Assembly: GCF_002097715.1 (NCBI RefSeq)
Contig: NZ_CP020737.1
Coordinates: forward strand, 496,001 to 560,000
DNA from: Burkholderia ubonensis subsp. mesacidophila
Lineage (GTDB): Bacteria > Pseudomonadota > Gammaproteobacteria > Burkholderiales > Burkholderiaceae
Direction of reading: 5' to 3'
Length of the DNA: 64,000 nt
The notes beneath the pieces were generated by a model. The model saw nothing but the letters and a program-made list of their open reading frames with translations. It did not search any database and was not told the DNA's origin. This document shows, piece by piece, positions 47,734 through 56,797 of this stretch. The position numbers were made by a program, and so were the translations under genes. The number at the start of each line of letters is the position of its first letter. The first letter of the stretch is position 1.

Positions 47734-48024
47734 AGTGGTTCCATCGAAATTCATCAATTGGTTCTTAGTCGCGAACCGTTTGATGCTTACACTCCTTCGC
47801 TTCGAAGGCGGCTGAACACAATGCCGACGGAAGGGCGCCGCGATGCGTCGGTACGCATCGCCCCGCAGTTTCGCAGACCTGCGTGGCGCACCCTGTCCGA
47901 GCGGCCGAGAATCCGGCAGCGGGCCGACGCACGCCGCGCCGAGTCCGGATCGAGAACGACAATCCCCAGCGCCGCCTTCAAGCGATACCCGGTCATACCG
48001 GAACCGTTTTATGGAGAGAGACAC

Positions 48025-49419
48025 ATGAATGGAAGCAAGACAGGGCTCGGCACCGGCCTGAAGCAACGCCACGTGACGATGCTGTCGATTGCGGGCGTGA
48101 TCGGCGCGGGGTTGTTCGTCGGCTCCGGCCACGCGATCGCGGAAGCCGGCCCGGCGTCGCTGATCGCCTATGCGATCGCGGGCGCGCTGGTCGTGCTGGT
48201 GATGCGGATGCTGGGCGAAATGGCCGTCGCGCATCCGGACAGCGGCTCGTTCTCGACCTACGCCGATCGCGCGATCGGCCACTGGGCGGGCTTCACGATC
48301 GGCTGGCTGTACTGGTGGTTCTGGGTGCTCGTGATCCCGATCGAGGCGACCGCCGCCGCGACCATTCTCAATGCGTGGTTCCCGGGCGTCGCCACGTGGG
48401 TCTTCGCGCTCGGCATCACGTCCGTGCTGACGCTCACCAACCTCTTCTCCGTCAAGCATTACGGCGAGTTCGAATTCTGGTTCGCGCTGATCAAGGTCGT
48501 CGCGATCGTCGTGTTCCTCGCGATCGGCGGCGCGGCGATCGTCGGGCTGCTGCCGGTGCCGAGCGTATCGGGCGTGTCGAACCTGTTCGCGCACGAGGGC
48601 TTCATGCCGAAGGGCGCCGGCGCGGTGCTCGCGGCGATGCTGACGACGATGTTCTCGTTCCTCGGCACCGAGATCGTGACGATCGCAGCCGCCGAATCGG
48701 ACAACCCGCAACGCCAGATCGTGCGCGCCACCAATTCGGTGATCTGGCGCATCACGCTGTTCTACCTCGGCTCGATCCTCGTCGTCGCGGCGATCGTGCC
48801 GTGGAACGATCCGCTGCTGCCGACGCACGGTTCGTACCAGCGCGCGATGGAACTGATCGGCATTCCGCACGCGAAGGCGATCATCGACGTGATCGTGCTG
48901 GTATCGGTCGCGAGTTGCCTGAACTCGGCGCTGTACACCGCGTCGCGGATGCTGTTCTCGCTGTCGAAGCGCCAGGACGCGCCCGCGTTCCTGCATCGCA
49001 CCGATTCGACCGGCACGCCGCGCGCGGCGGTGCTCGCGTCGACCGCGTTCGGCTTCGTGACCGTGATCGCGAACTACCTGATGCCGGAGCAGGTGTTCGG
49101 CTTCCTGCTCGCGACGTCAGGCGCGATCGCGCTGCTCGTGTATCTCGTGATCGCGATCTCGCAGTTGCGGATGCGGCGGATCCTCGAAATCAGCGGCGCG
49201 AACGTGGCGCTGCGGATGTGGATGTTTCCGTGGCTCACGTGGGCGGTGATCGTGTTCATCTGCGGCACGCTGACGGTGATGCTGGTGAGCGAGGATCACC
49301 GGATGGAAGTGGGCGCGACGGCGGTGCTTGCGTTGATCGTGCTGGCCGCGTCGTGGCTCAACCGGCGGGCGCGAGTGGCGCGCGAACCGGCGGGGAAGGT
49401 GTCGGCGAGCCTGCGGTAA
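48025..49419 (+). CDS. gabP: GABA permease, AAT/APC family
   Basis: A 464-aa permease with 12 membrane segments. GLKQRHVTMLSIAGVIGAGLFVGSGHAIAEAGPASLIAYAIAG (about 10-52) and MLGEMAVAHPDSGSFSTYADRAIGHWAGFTIGWLYWWFWVLVIPIEA are close to E. coli GabP, as are SVKHYGEFEFWFALIKV and AAAESDNPQRQI. The length equals GabP. It imports 4-aminobutyrate by proton symport. The start ATG 48025 has GGAGAGAG upstream; the longer frame to 47758 is not coding in style. Specificity within the AAT family is inferred from similarity. Confidence 0.88.
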   Translation: MNGSKTGLGTGLKQRHVTMLSIAGVIGAGLFVGSGHAIAEAGPASLIAYAIAGALVVLVMRMLGEMAVAHPDSGSFSTYADRAIGHWAGFTIGWLYWWFWVLVIPIEATAAATILNAWFPGVATWVFALGITSVLTLTNLFSVKHYGEFEFWFALIKVVAIVVFLAIGGAAIVGLLPVPSVSGVSNLFAHEGFMPKGAGAVLAAMLTTMFSFLGTEIVTIAAAESDNPQRQIVRATNSVIWRITLFYLGSILVVAAIVPWNDPLLPTHGSYQRAMELIGIPHAKAIIDVIVLVSVASCLNSALYTASRMLFSLSKRQDAPAFLHRTDSTGTPRAAVLASTAFGFVTVIANYLMPEQVFGFLLATSGAIALLVYLVIAISQLRMRRILEISGANVALRMWMFPWLTWAVIVFICGTLTVMLVSEDHRMEVGATAVLALIVLAASWLNRRARVAREPAGKVSASLR

Positions 49420-49429
49420 AGGGCACGGG

Positions 49430-49460
49430 CGACCGCCCCGGCAGGAGCCGGGGCAGGTCG
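49430..49460. terminator. Strong hairpin between gabP and the secreted-protein gene
   Basis: GCCCCGGC / GCCGGGGC perfect 8-bp stem with AGGA loop is extended by CGACC / GGTCG across a one-base bulge. It sits in the convergent gap; no T run, so its efficiency is uncertain. Confidence 0.55.
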
Positions 49461-49480
49461 TGCGGGGCAGCAGGACGGTG

Positions 49481-49960
49481 CTATTGCGTCCGCTTCAGGA
49501 ACACGACATTGGGCTGCGCGCCCGGCACGGGGCCGGCCGGATAGTAGCCGCACTTCGACGGATCGGTGGAATAGCCGACGGGCTGCCAGTTGGCCGGCCA
49601 TGAAAAACTCCAGCAGGCGGAGATGGTCGATCCCACGGGCATGTTATTGAAATACGTCATTTCCTGCCAATTGGGACCCGGGAGTCCGCCGGGCGGAATG
49701 CATTGTGGATTATTGAGCTGATTGGTGACGATCCAGCCCGATGCAATCTGGGTGGGAAAGCCGGCGCTGATGTGCGTGCGGTAATCATAAAAGCACGCGG
49801 ACACGGTCGGCGCGCCGTTCTGCCCGACGCCCGGAGTGAGCCCGACCGCCGCGGGATTGGGAATCCCGGGGAGGGATTGCGCGTACAGCGGCCCCGCATG
49901 CATGCACAACACGGCCAGTGCGACGGAAACGCCTCGGAATGGGTTGTGATGATTTTTCAT
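49481..49960 (-). CDS. Secreted protein of unknown family, four cysteines
   Basis: A 159-aa protein with a signal peptide ending near residue 27 (VALAVLCMHAGPLYAQS). The mature part has four Cys (SACFYDY, PQCIPP, SACWSF, SKCGYY), many Pro, Gly, Asn and aromatic residues, and probably a small disulfide-bonded beta domain. I do not recognise the family. AAGGGG precedes the ATG. Base composition is AT-richer than neighbours, and it is divergent from the CheD/CNF-like gene, so the pair may be a transferred insertion between gabP and ychF. Confidence 0.72.
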   Translation of the reverse strand: MKNHHNPFRGVSVALAVLCMHAGPLYAQSLPGIPNPAAVGLTPGVGQNGAPTVSACFYDYRTHISAGFPTQIASGWIVTNQLNNPQCIPPGGLPGPNWQEMTYFNNMPVGSTISACWSFSWPANWQPVGYSTDPSKCGYYPAGPVPGAQPNVVFLKRTQ

Positions 49961-50505
49961 AGGTCAGCCCCTTATATGATTGATCGTATAAAGCGACTTC
50001 ATTGCCTCCGATTCTTATGTTCAGGTGTGGGAGGCGAATCATTGTATTGGTAGGCTCTGTTTTTAAACATCTGATTTTTTGATTGAATTGATTGTTCTTG
50101 TGACATCGCCACTTTTGAAAATTAATCGAATGACATCGGTGATGGCGATGGTGAACAAGATCGAAATATTCGGGCAACTCGCCGGAACATTTGACGCCCG
50201 CTCTTTGCTGGCGGTGTTCCGTGGTCGCCCGCGATGCAAGTCTTCGGATGCGTGGCGACGTTTTCGCCTTTCGCCGGGCGCGTGGGGCCGGCATGTCGAA
50301 GACTGCGGATGGCGGGGGCTGTTCGGCGCGATGCGAGCGCTTTTCCCGCGAAGGGACCGCGCGATCATGGGGCCGCTCCGGCATCGAAGGCGTGTCGCGT
50401 GGAGGGTCACTCGTGCTACGGGGCAGGCTGGCGAAAGGTCACGGGGGTGTCGGGCGCGACGGGCCACGTCATTCCGCTGAACCGGGAGCGGCTTGCGGAC
50501 ATCTG
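49961..50505. other. AT-rich divergent spacer of the accessory segment
   Basis: A 545-bp spacer. Bases 49970-50200 are strikingly AT-rich for this chromosome, with runs such as ATTTTTTGATTGAATTGATTG. Open frames in its right half lack coding character except the one that runs into the CheD/CNF-like gene. TTCG-N16-TTCG occurs at 50243-50266. No RNA gene or IS remnant seen. Confidence 0.5.
50243..50266 (+). promoter_or_regulatory. TTCG-N16-TTCG element (hrpII/PIP-box form)
   Basis: TTCG at 50243-50246 and at 50263-50266, separated by exactly 16 nt, matches the hrpII/PIP-box that HrpB/HrpX-type activators use at type III secretion genes. No YANNRT -10 is evident at the expected distance, and TTCG is common in this genome, so chance is plausible. 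Confidence 0.25.
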
Positions 50506-51264
50506 ATGAATTTCGGCGTTACAGGAACAGCATCGTCCGCGATCGGACAGGGAAACCAAGCGGGCACCGCGAATCAATCTCATTCGCTGGCGGCCCATCC
50601 ATCCACCTTTCGAACAATGCCCGAGATACTGCAGTCGCTGCAGCCGACCGGCCATTTGTTCAGCGGCGCGCGCGTGATTCAAAGGCAAGCGACCGAGCAC
50701 GGTGCCGTTGTCAGCGAGAACAGCATTGCGCGGGTTGGCCGCGATCTCGGCGCGGACGCGAATCTCTGCTATCCCAACATCAGCTCTTGCCTGACGGTAA
50801 CCGGCCTGTCCAGGCAAGGCAGCCTCCGCGGTGCGCATCTGGCCACGCCTTTCGGTCTCAAGAAAGACGACGTGACAACCCTGGCGAAGGCGATCGGCGC
50901 GGGAGGCTGCGACAAGTTCGTGGTGGCGGGGCCGATCAAGGACATCAAGGCGCGTACGGACGAGGGCGAATGCAATACCCGGAAAGACATCGAAGCGCAG
51001 CTGAAGGAATTCTCGTCGGACGCGGAAGTCCGTTTTCTGGATACGAGCAAGCGCCCGCCGCCCTATAACATCTACGTCCAACGCGAACCACGGGCATCCG
51101 GCGATACGCTCAAGCTCCATATCGTCGACCAATCCGCAGCGGGCAGCGTCGCGGGAGTCGTGACGGCTCGCGTTCCGCGCGACGCCTCGCTACCCGCCGA
51201 CGCGGAGGCCATTCCCGACAAGCAAGTCGTTCAAAGGGAGGTATCGTGGTGGATGCGGGCGTGA
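50506..51264 (+). CDS. Putative CheD/CNF1-fold protein (possible Cys-His deamidase), orphan
   Basis: A 252-aa protein of no named family. Residues 1-85 are Ser/Gly/Ala/Asn-rich, as in many secreted effectors. The core (about 88-208) follows the CheD order: a Cys after a short strand (NISSCLTVTG, Cys95), a His 16 residues later (LRGAHLATPF, His111), a helix, GCDKFVVAGPI, a helix DIEAQLKEF, VRFLDTSKRPP and a final strand LKLHIVDQ. In CheD and in CNF1 toxins a Cys and a His 15-17 apart catalyse glutamine deamidation. No chemotaxis genes are nearby. ATG 50506 is the likeliest start, though its ribosome site is poor. Fold assignment is by eye and function is inference. Confidence 0.62.
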   Translation: MNFGVTGTASSAIGQGNQAGTANQSHSLAAHPSTFRTMPEILQSLQPTGHLFSGARVIQRQATEHGAVVSENSIARVGRDLGADANLCYPNISSCLTVTGLSRQGSLRGAHLATPFGLKKDDVTTLAKAIGAGGCDKFVVAGPIKDIKARTDEGECNTRKDIEAQLKEFSSDAEVRFLDTSKRPPPYNIYVQREPRASGDTLKLHIVDQSAAGSVAGVVTARVPRDASLPADAEAIPDKQVVQREVSWWMRA

Positions 51265-51338
51265 ACGCCGTGCTCGCCGAAAGCGATCGAGCACGGGGCC
51301 GCGGCGTGGGGCGTGCGACGCCCGCGCCGCAACAAAAA

Positions 51339-51366
51339 AGCCCGCGACCTCGACGGTTCGCGGGCT
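51339..51366 (-). terminator. Intrinsic terminator of ychF
   Basis: AGCCCGCGA / TCGCGGGCT 9-bp stem with a 10-nt loop. On the - strand it is followed by six T, right after the end of ychF. Confidence 0.85.
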
Positions 51367-51399
51367 TGCTCAGACAAACCGGCTGCTGCCGGCCTGCAC

Positions 51400-52494
51400 T
51401 CAGACGTTGAACAGGAAGTTCATCACGTCGCCATCGTGCACGACGTATTCCTTGCCTTCCGCCCGCATCTTCCCGGCTTCCTTCGCGCCCTGTTCACCCT
51501 TGTACGCGATGAAGTCGTCGAACGCGATCGTCTGCGCGCGGATGAAGCCGCGCTCGAAGTCGGTGTGGATCACGCCGGCCGCCTGCGGCGCCGTATCGCC
51601 GATGTGAATCGTCCACGCGCGCACTTCCTTCACGCCCGCGGTGAAGTAGGTCTGCAGGCCGAGCAGCTTGAAACCCGCGCGGATCACGCGGTCGAGGCCC
51701 GGCTCGTCCATGCCCATGTCGGCGAGGAACGCTTCCTTGTCCACGTCGTCGAGATCGGCGATTTCCGCCTCGATCGCCGCGCACACCGCGACGACCGGCG
51801 CATTCTCGCTTTCCGCGTACTTGCGCACCGCGTCCAGGTGCGGGTTGTTCTCGAAGCCGTCGTCCGTCACGTTCGCGACGTACATTGCCGGCTTCGCGGT
51901 GATCAGGCAGAACGGCTTGAGCAGCGCCTGTTCGTCGTCGGACAGCGCGAGGCCACGCACGGCCTTGCCCTGGTCGAGTTGTGCGCGCACCTTGTCGAGC
52001 ACCGCGACGAGCTTCGCCGCTTCCTTGTCGTTGCCCGACTTGGCGGCCTTCGAGTAGCGCGTGAGCGCCTTCTCGACGGTGCCGAGGTCGGCGAGCGCGA
52101 GTTCGGTGTTGATCACCTCGATGTCGTCGATCGGGCTCACCTTGCCGGCGACGTGGATGACGTTCTCGTCCTCGAAGCAGCGCACGACGTGCGTGATCGC
52201 GTCGGTTTCGCGGATGTTCGCGAGGAACTGGTTGCCGAGGCCTTCGCCCTTGCTCGCGCCCGCGACGAGGCCCGCGATGTCGACGAACTCGACGACGGCC
52301 GGCACGACGCGCTCGGGGCTGATGATCTCGGCGAGCGCCTTCAGGCGCGTGTCAGGCACTTCGACGACGCCGACGTTCGGCTCGATCGTGCAGAACGGAT
52401 AGTTCTCGGCGGCGATGCCGGCCTTGGTCAGCGCATTGAACAGGGTGGACTTGCCGACGTTAGGCAAGCCGACGATGCCGCATTTGAGGCTCAT
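51400..52494 (-). CDS. ychF: YchF/EngD/Ola1 ribosome-binding ATPase
   Basis: A 364-aa Obg-related P-loop ATPase. [22 protein letters not shown] carries G1 (GLPNVGKS, 9-16), followed by [21 protein letters not shown] (G3). The ATP-preferring [10 protein letters not shown] stands in place of the GTPase NKxD. The C-terminal TGS domain ends with the [19 protein letters not shown] motif. Length matches E. coli YchF (363 aa). It associates with the ribosome and modulates leaderless mRNA translation and oxidative stress. Confidence 0.96.
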   Translation of the reverse strand: MSLKCGIVGLPNVGKSTLFNALTKAGIAAENYPFCTIEPNVGVVEVPDTRLKALAEIISPERVVPAVVEFVDIAGLVAGASKGEGLGNQFLANIRETDAITHVVRCFEDENVIHVAGKVSPIDDIEVINTELALADLGTVEKALTRYSKAAKSGNDKEAAKLVAVLDKVRAQLDQGKAVRGLALSDDEQALLKPFCLITAKPAMYVANVTDDGFENNPHLDAVRKYAESENAPVVAVCAAIEAEIADLDDVDKEAFLADMGMDEPGLDRVIRAGFKLLGLQTYFTAGVKEVRAWTIHIGDTAPQAAGVIHTDFERGFIRAQTIAFDDFIAYKGEQGAKEAGKMRAEGKEYVVHDGDVMNFLFNV

Positions 52495-52735
52495 GGAATC
52501 CTTCGAACGGGTGAAGCGGCGCGGCCGGGCGGGGCGCGGCGGCGCGGGACAAGGGGGCGGGCCGTCGCACTGCGCGACGGGCCGGCGTTCAAAGGCGCTA
52601 TTGTACCGTGCCGCCGCGCGGGTTTCCGGGCGCCGGCCGAACGGACGGCGCCGCTGGGCCGTGTATGGCGCCGCTATCCTGCGATTCCCCTGATTTCCCG
52701 CAAAGTCCGGCCGCATAAGGGTTTGGCCCCGCGGC

Positions 52736-52741
52736 TATAAT
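52736..52741 (+). promoter_or_regulatory. TATAAT directly before the UbiH-family gene
   Basis: A perfect -10 hexamer. A start about 7 bp downstream falls at the ATG 52749, giving a nearly leaderless transcript. No good -35 was seen. Confidence 0.4.
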
Positions 52742-52748
52742 GCCCGCC

Positions 52749-53918
52749 ATGACTGCCCACCACACCTTCGACGTCGCCGTGGTCGGCGGCGGGCTCGTCG
52801 GCAAGACGGCCGCGCTCGCGCTGACCCAGTCCGGCTACAAGACCGCGTTGCTCGCCCAGCCGGCGACGCCGCGCCCCGCCGATCTTGCCTTCGACACGCG
52901 CATCTACGCGCTGTCGTCCAGCTCGCAGGCGCTGCTCGAACGGCTGCGCGTCTGGCAGGCGCTCGATCACAGCCGGCTTGCGCCCGTCTACGACATGCGC
53001 GTCTACGGCGACGCGCACGCCGAACTCCATTTCTCCGCGTACCAGGCGTCGGTGCCGCAGCTCGCGTGGATCGTCGAATCGTCGCTGATCGAGACCTCGC
53101 TCGACGCCGCGCTGCGGTTCCAGCCGAACCTGACGTGGTTCGACGCGCGCGCGCAGGGTTTCGACGTGCGCGACGACGCGGCCGTGCTCACGCTGTCGTC
53201 AGGGCAGGTGCTCGAAGCCGACCTGGTCGTCGGCGCGGACGGCGCGCATTCGTGGGTGCGTTCGCAAATAGGGGCCAAGGTGGAGCGGCGCGACTACCGG
53301 CAGACCGGCGTCGTCGCGAACTTCAAGGCGTCGCTGCCGCACCGTGAAACGGCCCGCCAGTGGTTCCGCGACGGCGAGATCGTCGCGCTGCTGCCGCTGC
53401 CGGACGGCCACGTGTCGCTCGTCTGGTCGGCGCACACCGCGCATGCGGACCAGTTGCTGACGCTCGATCCCGCGCAGCTCGCGGCCGAAGTCGAGCGGGT
53501 CTCGCACGGGCAGGCCGGCACGCTCGAATGCGTGACGCCGGCGGCCGGCTTCCCGCTCGCGCTGCAGACCGTCGACAAGCTGATCGCGCCGCGCGTCGCG
53601 CTGGTCGGCGACGCCGCACACCTGATCCACCCGCTCGCGGGCCAGGGGATGAACCTCGGGCTGCGCGACGTCGCCGCGCTCGCCGATGCGATCGCGAGCA
53701 AGGAGAGCTTCCGCAACCTCGGCGATACCGTGCTGCTGCGCCGCTACGAGCGGTCGCGCCGCGAGGACATCCGCGCGCTGATGATCGCGACCGACGGCCT
53801 GCAGCGGCTGTTCGCGGCGCCCGGCCCGTTCGCGAAGGCGGTGCGCAACGCGGGCATGGCGTTCGTCGGCGCGCAGCCGCTCGTCAAGCGCTGGCTCGTG
53901 TCGGCCGCGCTCGGCTGA
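52749..53918 (+). CDS. UbiH/UbiF/COQ6-family FAD monooxygenase
   Basis: A 389-aa flavoprotein hydroxylase of ubiquinone synthesis. FDVAVVGGGLVGKTAALAL (about 7-25) is the Rossmann GxGxxG variant for FAD, GADGAHSWVRSQIG the DG motif, and VALVGDAAHLIHPLAGQGMNLGLRD the UbiH/COQ6 signature. Start 52749 (MTAHHTFD) is the second ATG; 52740 would add MPA only. It could act at C5, C6 or C8 of the ring; broad-range UbiL/UbiM types exist, so the position is not assigned. dsbC follows at 90 bp. Confidence 0.9.
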   Translation: MTAHHTFDVAVVGGGLVGKTAALALTQSGYKTALLAQPATPRPADLAFDTRIYALSSSSQALLERLRVWQALDHSRLAPVYDMRVYGDAHAELHFSAYQASVPQLAWIVESSLIETSLDAALRFQPNLTWFDARAQGFDVRDDAAVLTLSSGQVLEADLVVGADGAHSWVRSQIGAKVERRDYRQTGVVANFKASLPHRETARQWFRDGEIVALLPLPDGHVSLVWSAHTAHADQLLTLDPAQLAAEVERVSHGQAGTLECVTPAAGFPLALQTVDKLIAPRVALVGDAAHLIHPLAGQGMNLGLRDVAALADAIASKESFRNLGDTVLLRRYERSRREDIRALMIATDGLQRLFAAPGPFAKAVRNAGMAFVGAQPLVKRWLVSAALG

Positions 53919-54008
53919 GCGAACCTTCGTACCGTTCCCGGGTCGGAGTCGGTTCCGTTACGGCGTACACTGTGCCGTGCACTCCGAATGAGCTGAAGGA
54001 AGACCTCG

Positions 54009-54737
54009 ATGAAAAAAACGATCCGCATCGCCTCGCTGGCGCTGGCCGTCGCCGCGGCGACGCTGGGCTGCACCGCGCAGGCCGACCAGACCACCGACAA
54101 GCTGAAAGCGACGCTGCAGTCCCGTCTCGGCAGCGACGCGCCGATCAAGAGCGTGGCGAAATCGCCGGTAGCCGGCCTGTATGAAGTGAACCTCGGCTCG
54201 CAGATCATCTACAGCGACGCGTCCGGCGACTACTTGTTGCTCGGCGATCTCGTCGACGCGAAGTCGCGCAAGAACCTGACCGAAGCGCGCCTCGCCGAAA
54301 TCAACAAGATCGATTTCGCGAGCCTGCCGTTCGCCAATGCGATCAAGGTCGTGAAGGGCAACGGCGCGCGCAAGATCGCCGTGTTCTCCGATCCGAACTG
54401 CCCGTACTGCAAGAAGCTCGAGACGACGCTGCAGTCGGTCGACAACGTGACGGTCTACACGTTCCTGTATCCGGTGCTGTCGCCGGATTCGACCGCGAAG
54501 TCGAAGGCGATCTGGTGCGCGACCGACCGCGCGAAGACGTGGGAGGGCTGGATGCTCGACCACCGCCCGCCGGCGAACGCCGCGAGCTGCGACACGAGCG
54601 CGCTCGACAAGAATCTCGCGCTCGGCCGCGGGATGAACGTCACCGGCACGCCGACGATCTTCCTGCCGGACGGCCGCCGCCTGCCGGGCGCCGTGTCCGC
54701 CGAGCAGCTGAATCAGGCGCTCGCTTCGAACAAGTAA
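54009..54737 (+). CDS. dsbC: DsbC, periplasmic thiol:disulfide isomerase
   Basis: A 242-aa periplasmic isomerase. A signal peptide ends after QADQ (about 25), an N-terminal dimerisation domain spans about 26-90, and the thioredoxin fold holds the active site CPYC (Cys131 and Cys134) in FSDPNCPYCKKLE. The cis-Pro loop is VTGTPTIFLPDGRRLPGA. Two further Cys (WCATDR and ASCDTS) match the structural disulfide of DsbC. It corrects mispaired disulfides with DsbD as reductant. Confidence 0.95.
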   Translation: MKKTIRIASLALAVAAATLGCTAQADQTTDKLKATLQSRLGSDAPIKSVAKSPVAGLYEVNLGSQIIYSDASGDYLLLGDLVDAKSRKNLTEARLAEINKIDFASLPFANAIKVVKGNGARKIAVFSDPNCPYCKKLETTLQSVDNVTVYTFLYPVLSPDSTAKSKAIWCATDRAKTWEGWMLDHRPPANAASCDTSALDKNLALGRGMNVTGTPTIFLPDGRRLPGAVSAEQLNQALASNK

Positions 54738-54843
54738 CCGATTGATGCGCCGGGCCGCGAGGCCCGGCCGGCGAGGGGCGCACGGGGTTTCTGCCCGGCG
54801 CCTCTCGTCGTTTCTGACGCCGCCTCCCCGACCGATTCCGACG

Positions 54844-56649
54844 ATGAAAACGCCGATCCGCTATTCGATTGCCCCGAAAGATCCCGCCGCGCACCTGTTC
54901 GAGGTGTCGGTGACGGTCACCGATCCCGACCCCGAAGGGCAGCGGTTCTCACTGCCGGTGTGGATTCCGGGCAGCTACCTCGTGCGCGAGTTCGCGCGCA
55001 ACATCGTGACGCTGCAGGCGTTCAACGAGGCGGGCCGCAAGGTGCGCATCGCGAAAGCCGACAAGCGCAGCTGGCAGGCCGCGCCGGTGAAGGGCGCGCT
55101 GACGCTGCGCTACGACGTCTACGCGTGGGACCTGTCGGTGCGCTCCGCGTATCTCGACGATACAGGCGGCTTCTTCAACGGCACGGCGGTGTTCCTGAGC
55201 GCCGTCGGCCGCGAGGACGCACCGTGCGAAGTGGAGATCGCGAAGCCCGCGGGCGCGGCGTTCCGCACGTGGCGCGTCGCGACCGCGCTGCCGGAGGCGC
55301 GCGGCACGAAGCGCTACGCGTTCGGCGCGTATCGCGCCTCGAACTATGACGAGCTCATCGACCATCCGGTGACGATCGGCGAATTCGCGCTCGCGACGTT
55401 CGACGCGCACGGCGTGCCGCACGACATCGTGGTCGCGGGGCGCGTGACGCAGCTCGACATGGACCGGCTGCGCGCCGACCTGAAGCGCGTGTGCGAAGCG
55501 CAGATCGCGCTGTTCGAGCCGAAGTCGAAGAAAGCGCCGATGGACCGCTACGTGTTCATGACGCTCGCGGTCAGCGACGGCTACGGCGGTCTCGAGCATC
55601 GCGCGTCGACCGCGCTGATCTGCAATCGCACCGATCTGCCGGTGAAGGGCCGCCCGGAAGCGTCGGAAGGCTATCGCACATATCTCGGCCTGTGCAGTCA
55701 CGAGTACTTCCACACGTGGAACGTGAAGCGCATCAAGCCGGCGGCGTTCGTGCCGTACGACCTCGCGCAGGAAAACTACACGTCGCTGCTGTGGCTGTTC
55801 GAAGGCTTCACGTCGTATTACGACGACCTGATGCTGGTGCGCAGCGGGCTGATGTCGCAGCCCGAATACTTCGCGACGCTCGGCCGCACGATCGGCGGCG
55901 TGCAGCGCGGCACCGGCCGCCTGAAGCAGAGCGTCGCCGACAGCTCGTTCGACACGTGGATCAAGTACTACCGGCAGGACGAGAACGCGACGAATGCGAT
56001 CGTCAGCTACTACACGAAGGGCTCGCTCGTCGCGCTCGCGTTCGATCTCGCGATTCGCGCGCAGACTCGCCACCGCAAGTCGCTCGACGACGTGATGCGG
56101 CTGCTATGGCAGCGCTACGGCCGCGACTTCTATAACGGCAAGCAGGCCGGCGTCGGCGAGGATGAAGTCGAGGCGCTGATCGAGGCAGCGACCGGCGTCG
56201 CGCTCGGCCGCCTGTACGCCGATGCGGTGCACGGCACGCGCGACCTGCCGCTCGCCGACCTGCTCGCGCCGTTCGGCGTGACGCTCGAACCGGATCTCGG
56301 CGTGAATGGCGCACAGGCGAAGCCGACGATCGGCGCGCGGCTGCGCGGCGGCGCGGATTGCACGCTGGCAGCGGTCTACGAGGGCGGCGCCGCGCACCGC
56401 GCGGGGCTGTCGGCCGGTGACACGCTGATCGCGCTCGACGGGCTGCGCGTGACCGGCACGAATCTCGATGTGCTGCTCGCGCGCTACCGGCCGGGCGACA
56501 AGGTCGAGATCCACGCGTTCCGTCGCGACGAGCTGCGCATCGCGAAGCTGAAGCTCGACGGCCCCGAGGTCGCGCGCTACAAGCTCGCCGCCGCCACGAA
56601 GCCTGCGGCGGCGCAGCGCACCGCGCAGGAAGCCTGGCTGAAAGGCTGA
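54844..56649 (+). CDS. M61-family metallopeptidase with PDZ domain
   Basis: A 601-aa M61 glycyl aminopeptidase-like protein. The N-terminal domain starts [17 protein letters not shown]. The zinc site HEYFHTWN is at 286-293, with the third ligand Glu in [15 protein letters not shown] and [12 protein letters not shown] before it. A C-terminal PDZ domain (about 490-575) includes [23 protein letters not shown]. No signal peptide is visible from ATG 54844, so it is likely cytoplasmic. The longer frame to 54742 adds a non-conserved stretch. Confidence 0.92.
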   Translation: MKTPIRYSIAPKDPAAHLFEVSVTVTDPDPEGQRFSLPVWIPGSYLVREFARNIVTLQAFNEAGRKVRIAKADKRSWQAAPVKGALTLRYDVYAWDLSVRSAYLDDTGGFFNGTAVFLSAVGREDAPCEVEIAKPAGAAFRTWRVATALPEARGTKRYAFGAYRASNYDELIDHPVTIGEFALATFDAHGVPHDIVVAGRVTQLDMDRLRADLKRVCEAQIALFEPKSKKAPMDRYVFMTLAVSDGYGGLEHRASTALICNRTDLPVKGRPEASEGYRTYLGLCSHEYFHTWNVKRIKPAAFVPYDLAQENYTSLLWLFEGFTSYYDDLMLVRSGLMSQPEYFATLGRTIGGVQRGTGRLKQSVADSSFDTWIKYYRQDENATNAIVSYYTKGSLVALAFDLAIRAQTRHRKSLDDVMRLLWQRYGRDFYNGKQAGVGEDEVEALIEAATGVALGRLYADAVHGTRDLPLADLLAPFGVTLEPDLGVNGAQAKPTIGARLRGGADCTLAAVYEGGAAHRAGLSAGDTLIALDGLRVTGTNLDVLLARYRPGDKVEIHAFRRDELRIAKLKLDGPEVARYKLAAATKPAAAQRTAQEAWLKG

Positions 56650-56684
56650 GCGGGCGGGCTCCGGCAATCAGGGCGCGATCAAGC

Positions 56685-56706
56685 ATTGTTCTGCTGCTGC
56701 AACAAT
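56685..56706. promoter_or_regulatory. Inverted repeat upstream of azoR
   Basis: ATTGTT (56685-56690) and AACAAT (56701-56706) form a perfect 6-10-6 inverted repeat 91 bp before azoR. A possible site for a redox- or quinone-sensing regulator, by analogy with other azoR genes. Confidence 0.4.
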
Positions 56707-56797
56707 CCGTCGCCCTGAACCGGCTTTTTCGGGATGGGGGTGCCGCGCACAATGGCGTCACTCGCGCTGCACAAGCGCAAACCCACTGGAGCCCGAC

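Larger units (their letters stand above)
47579..48024. other. Leader/intergenic region upstream of gabP with two inverted repeats
   Basis: A 446-bp gap containing GTCACGTGAC (47677-47686) and TGTTGCATCG-N8-CGATGCAACA (47706-47733). No ORF in it has coding character. The 290 bp from the second repeat to gabP ATG hold no further clear signal. Confidence 0.5.

Noticed and set aside
47579..48024. Riboswitch or sRNA upstream of gabP
   Set aside because: The inverted repeats are visible, but I could match no known riboswitch core, and no terminator or ribosome-site sequestration is evident.
50191..50505. Longer N-terminus for the CheD/CNF-like protein starting at 50191
   Set aside because: The added 105 residues are Arg/Gly/Cys-rich with no coding character; ATG 50506 begins a plausible Ser/Gly/Asn-rich N-terminus.
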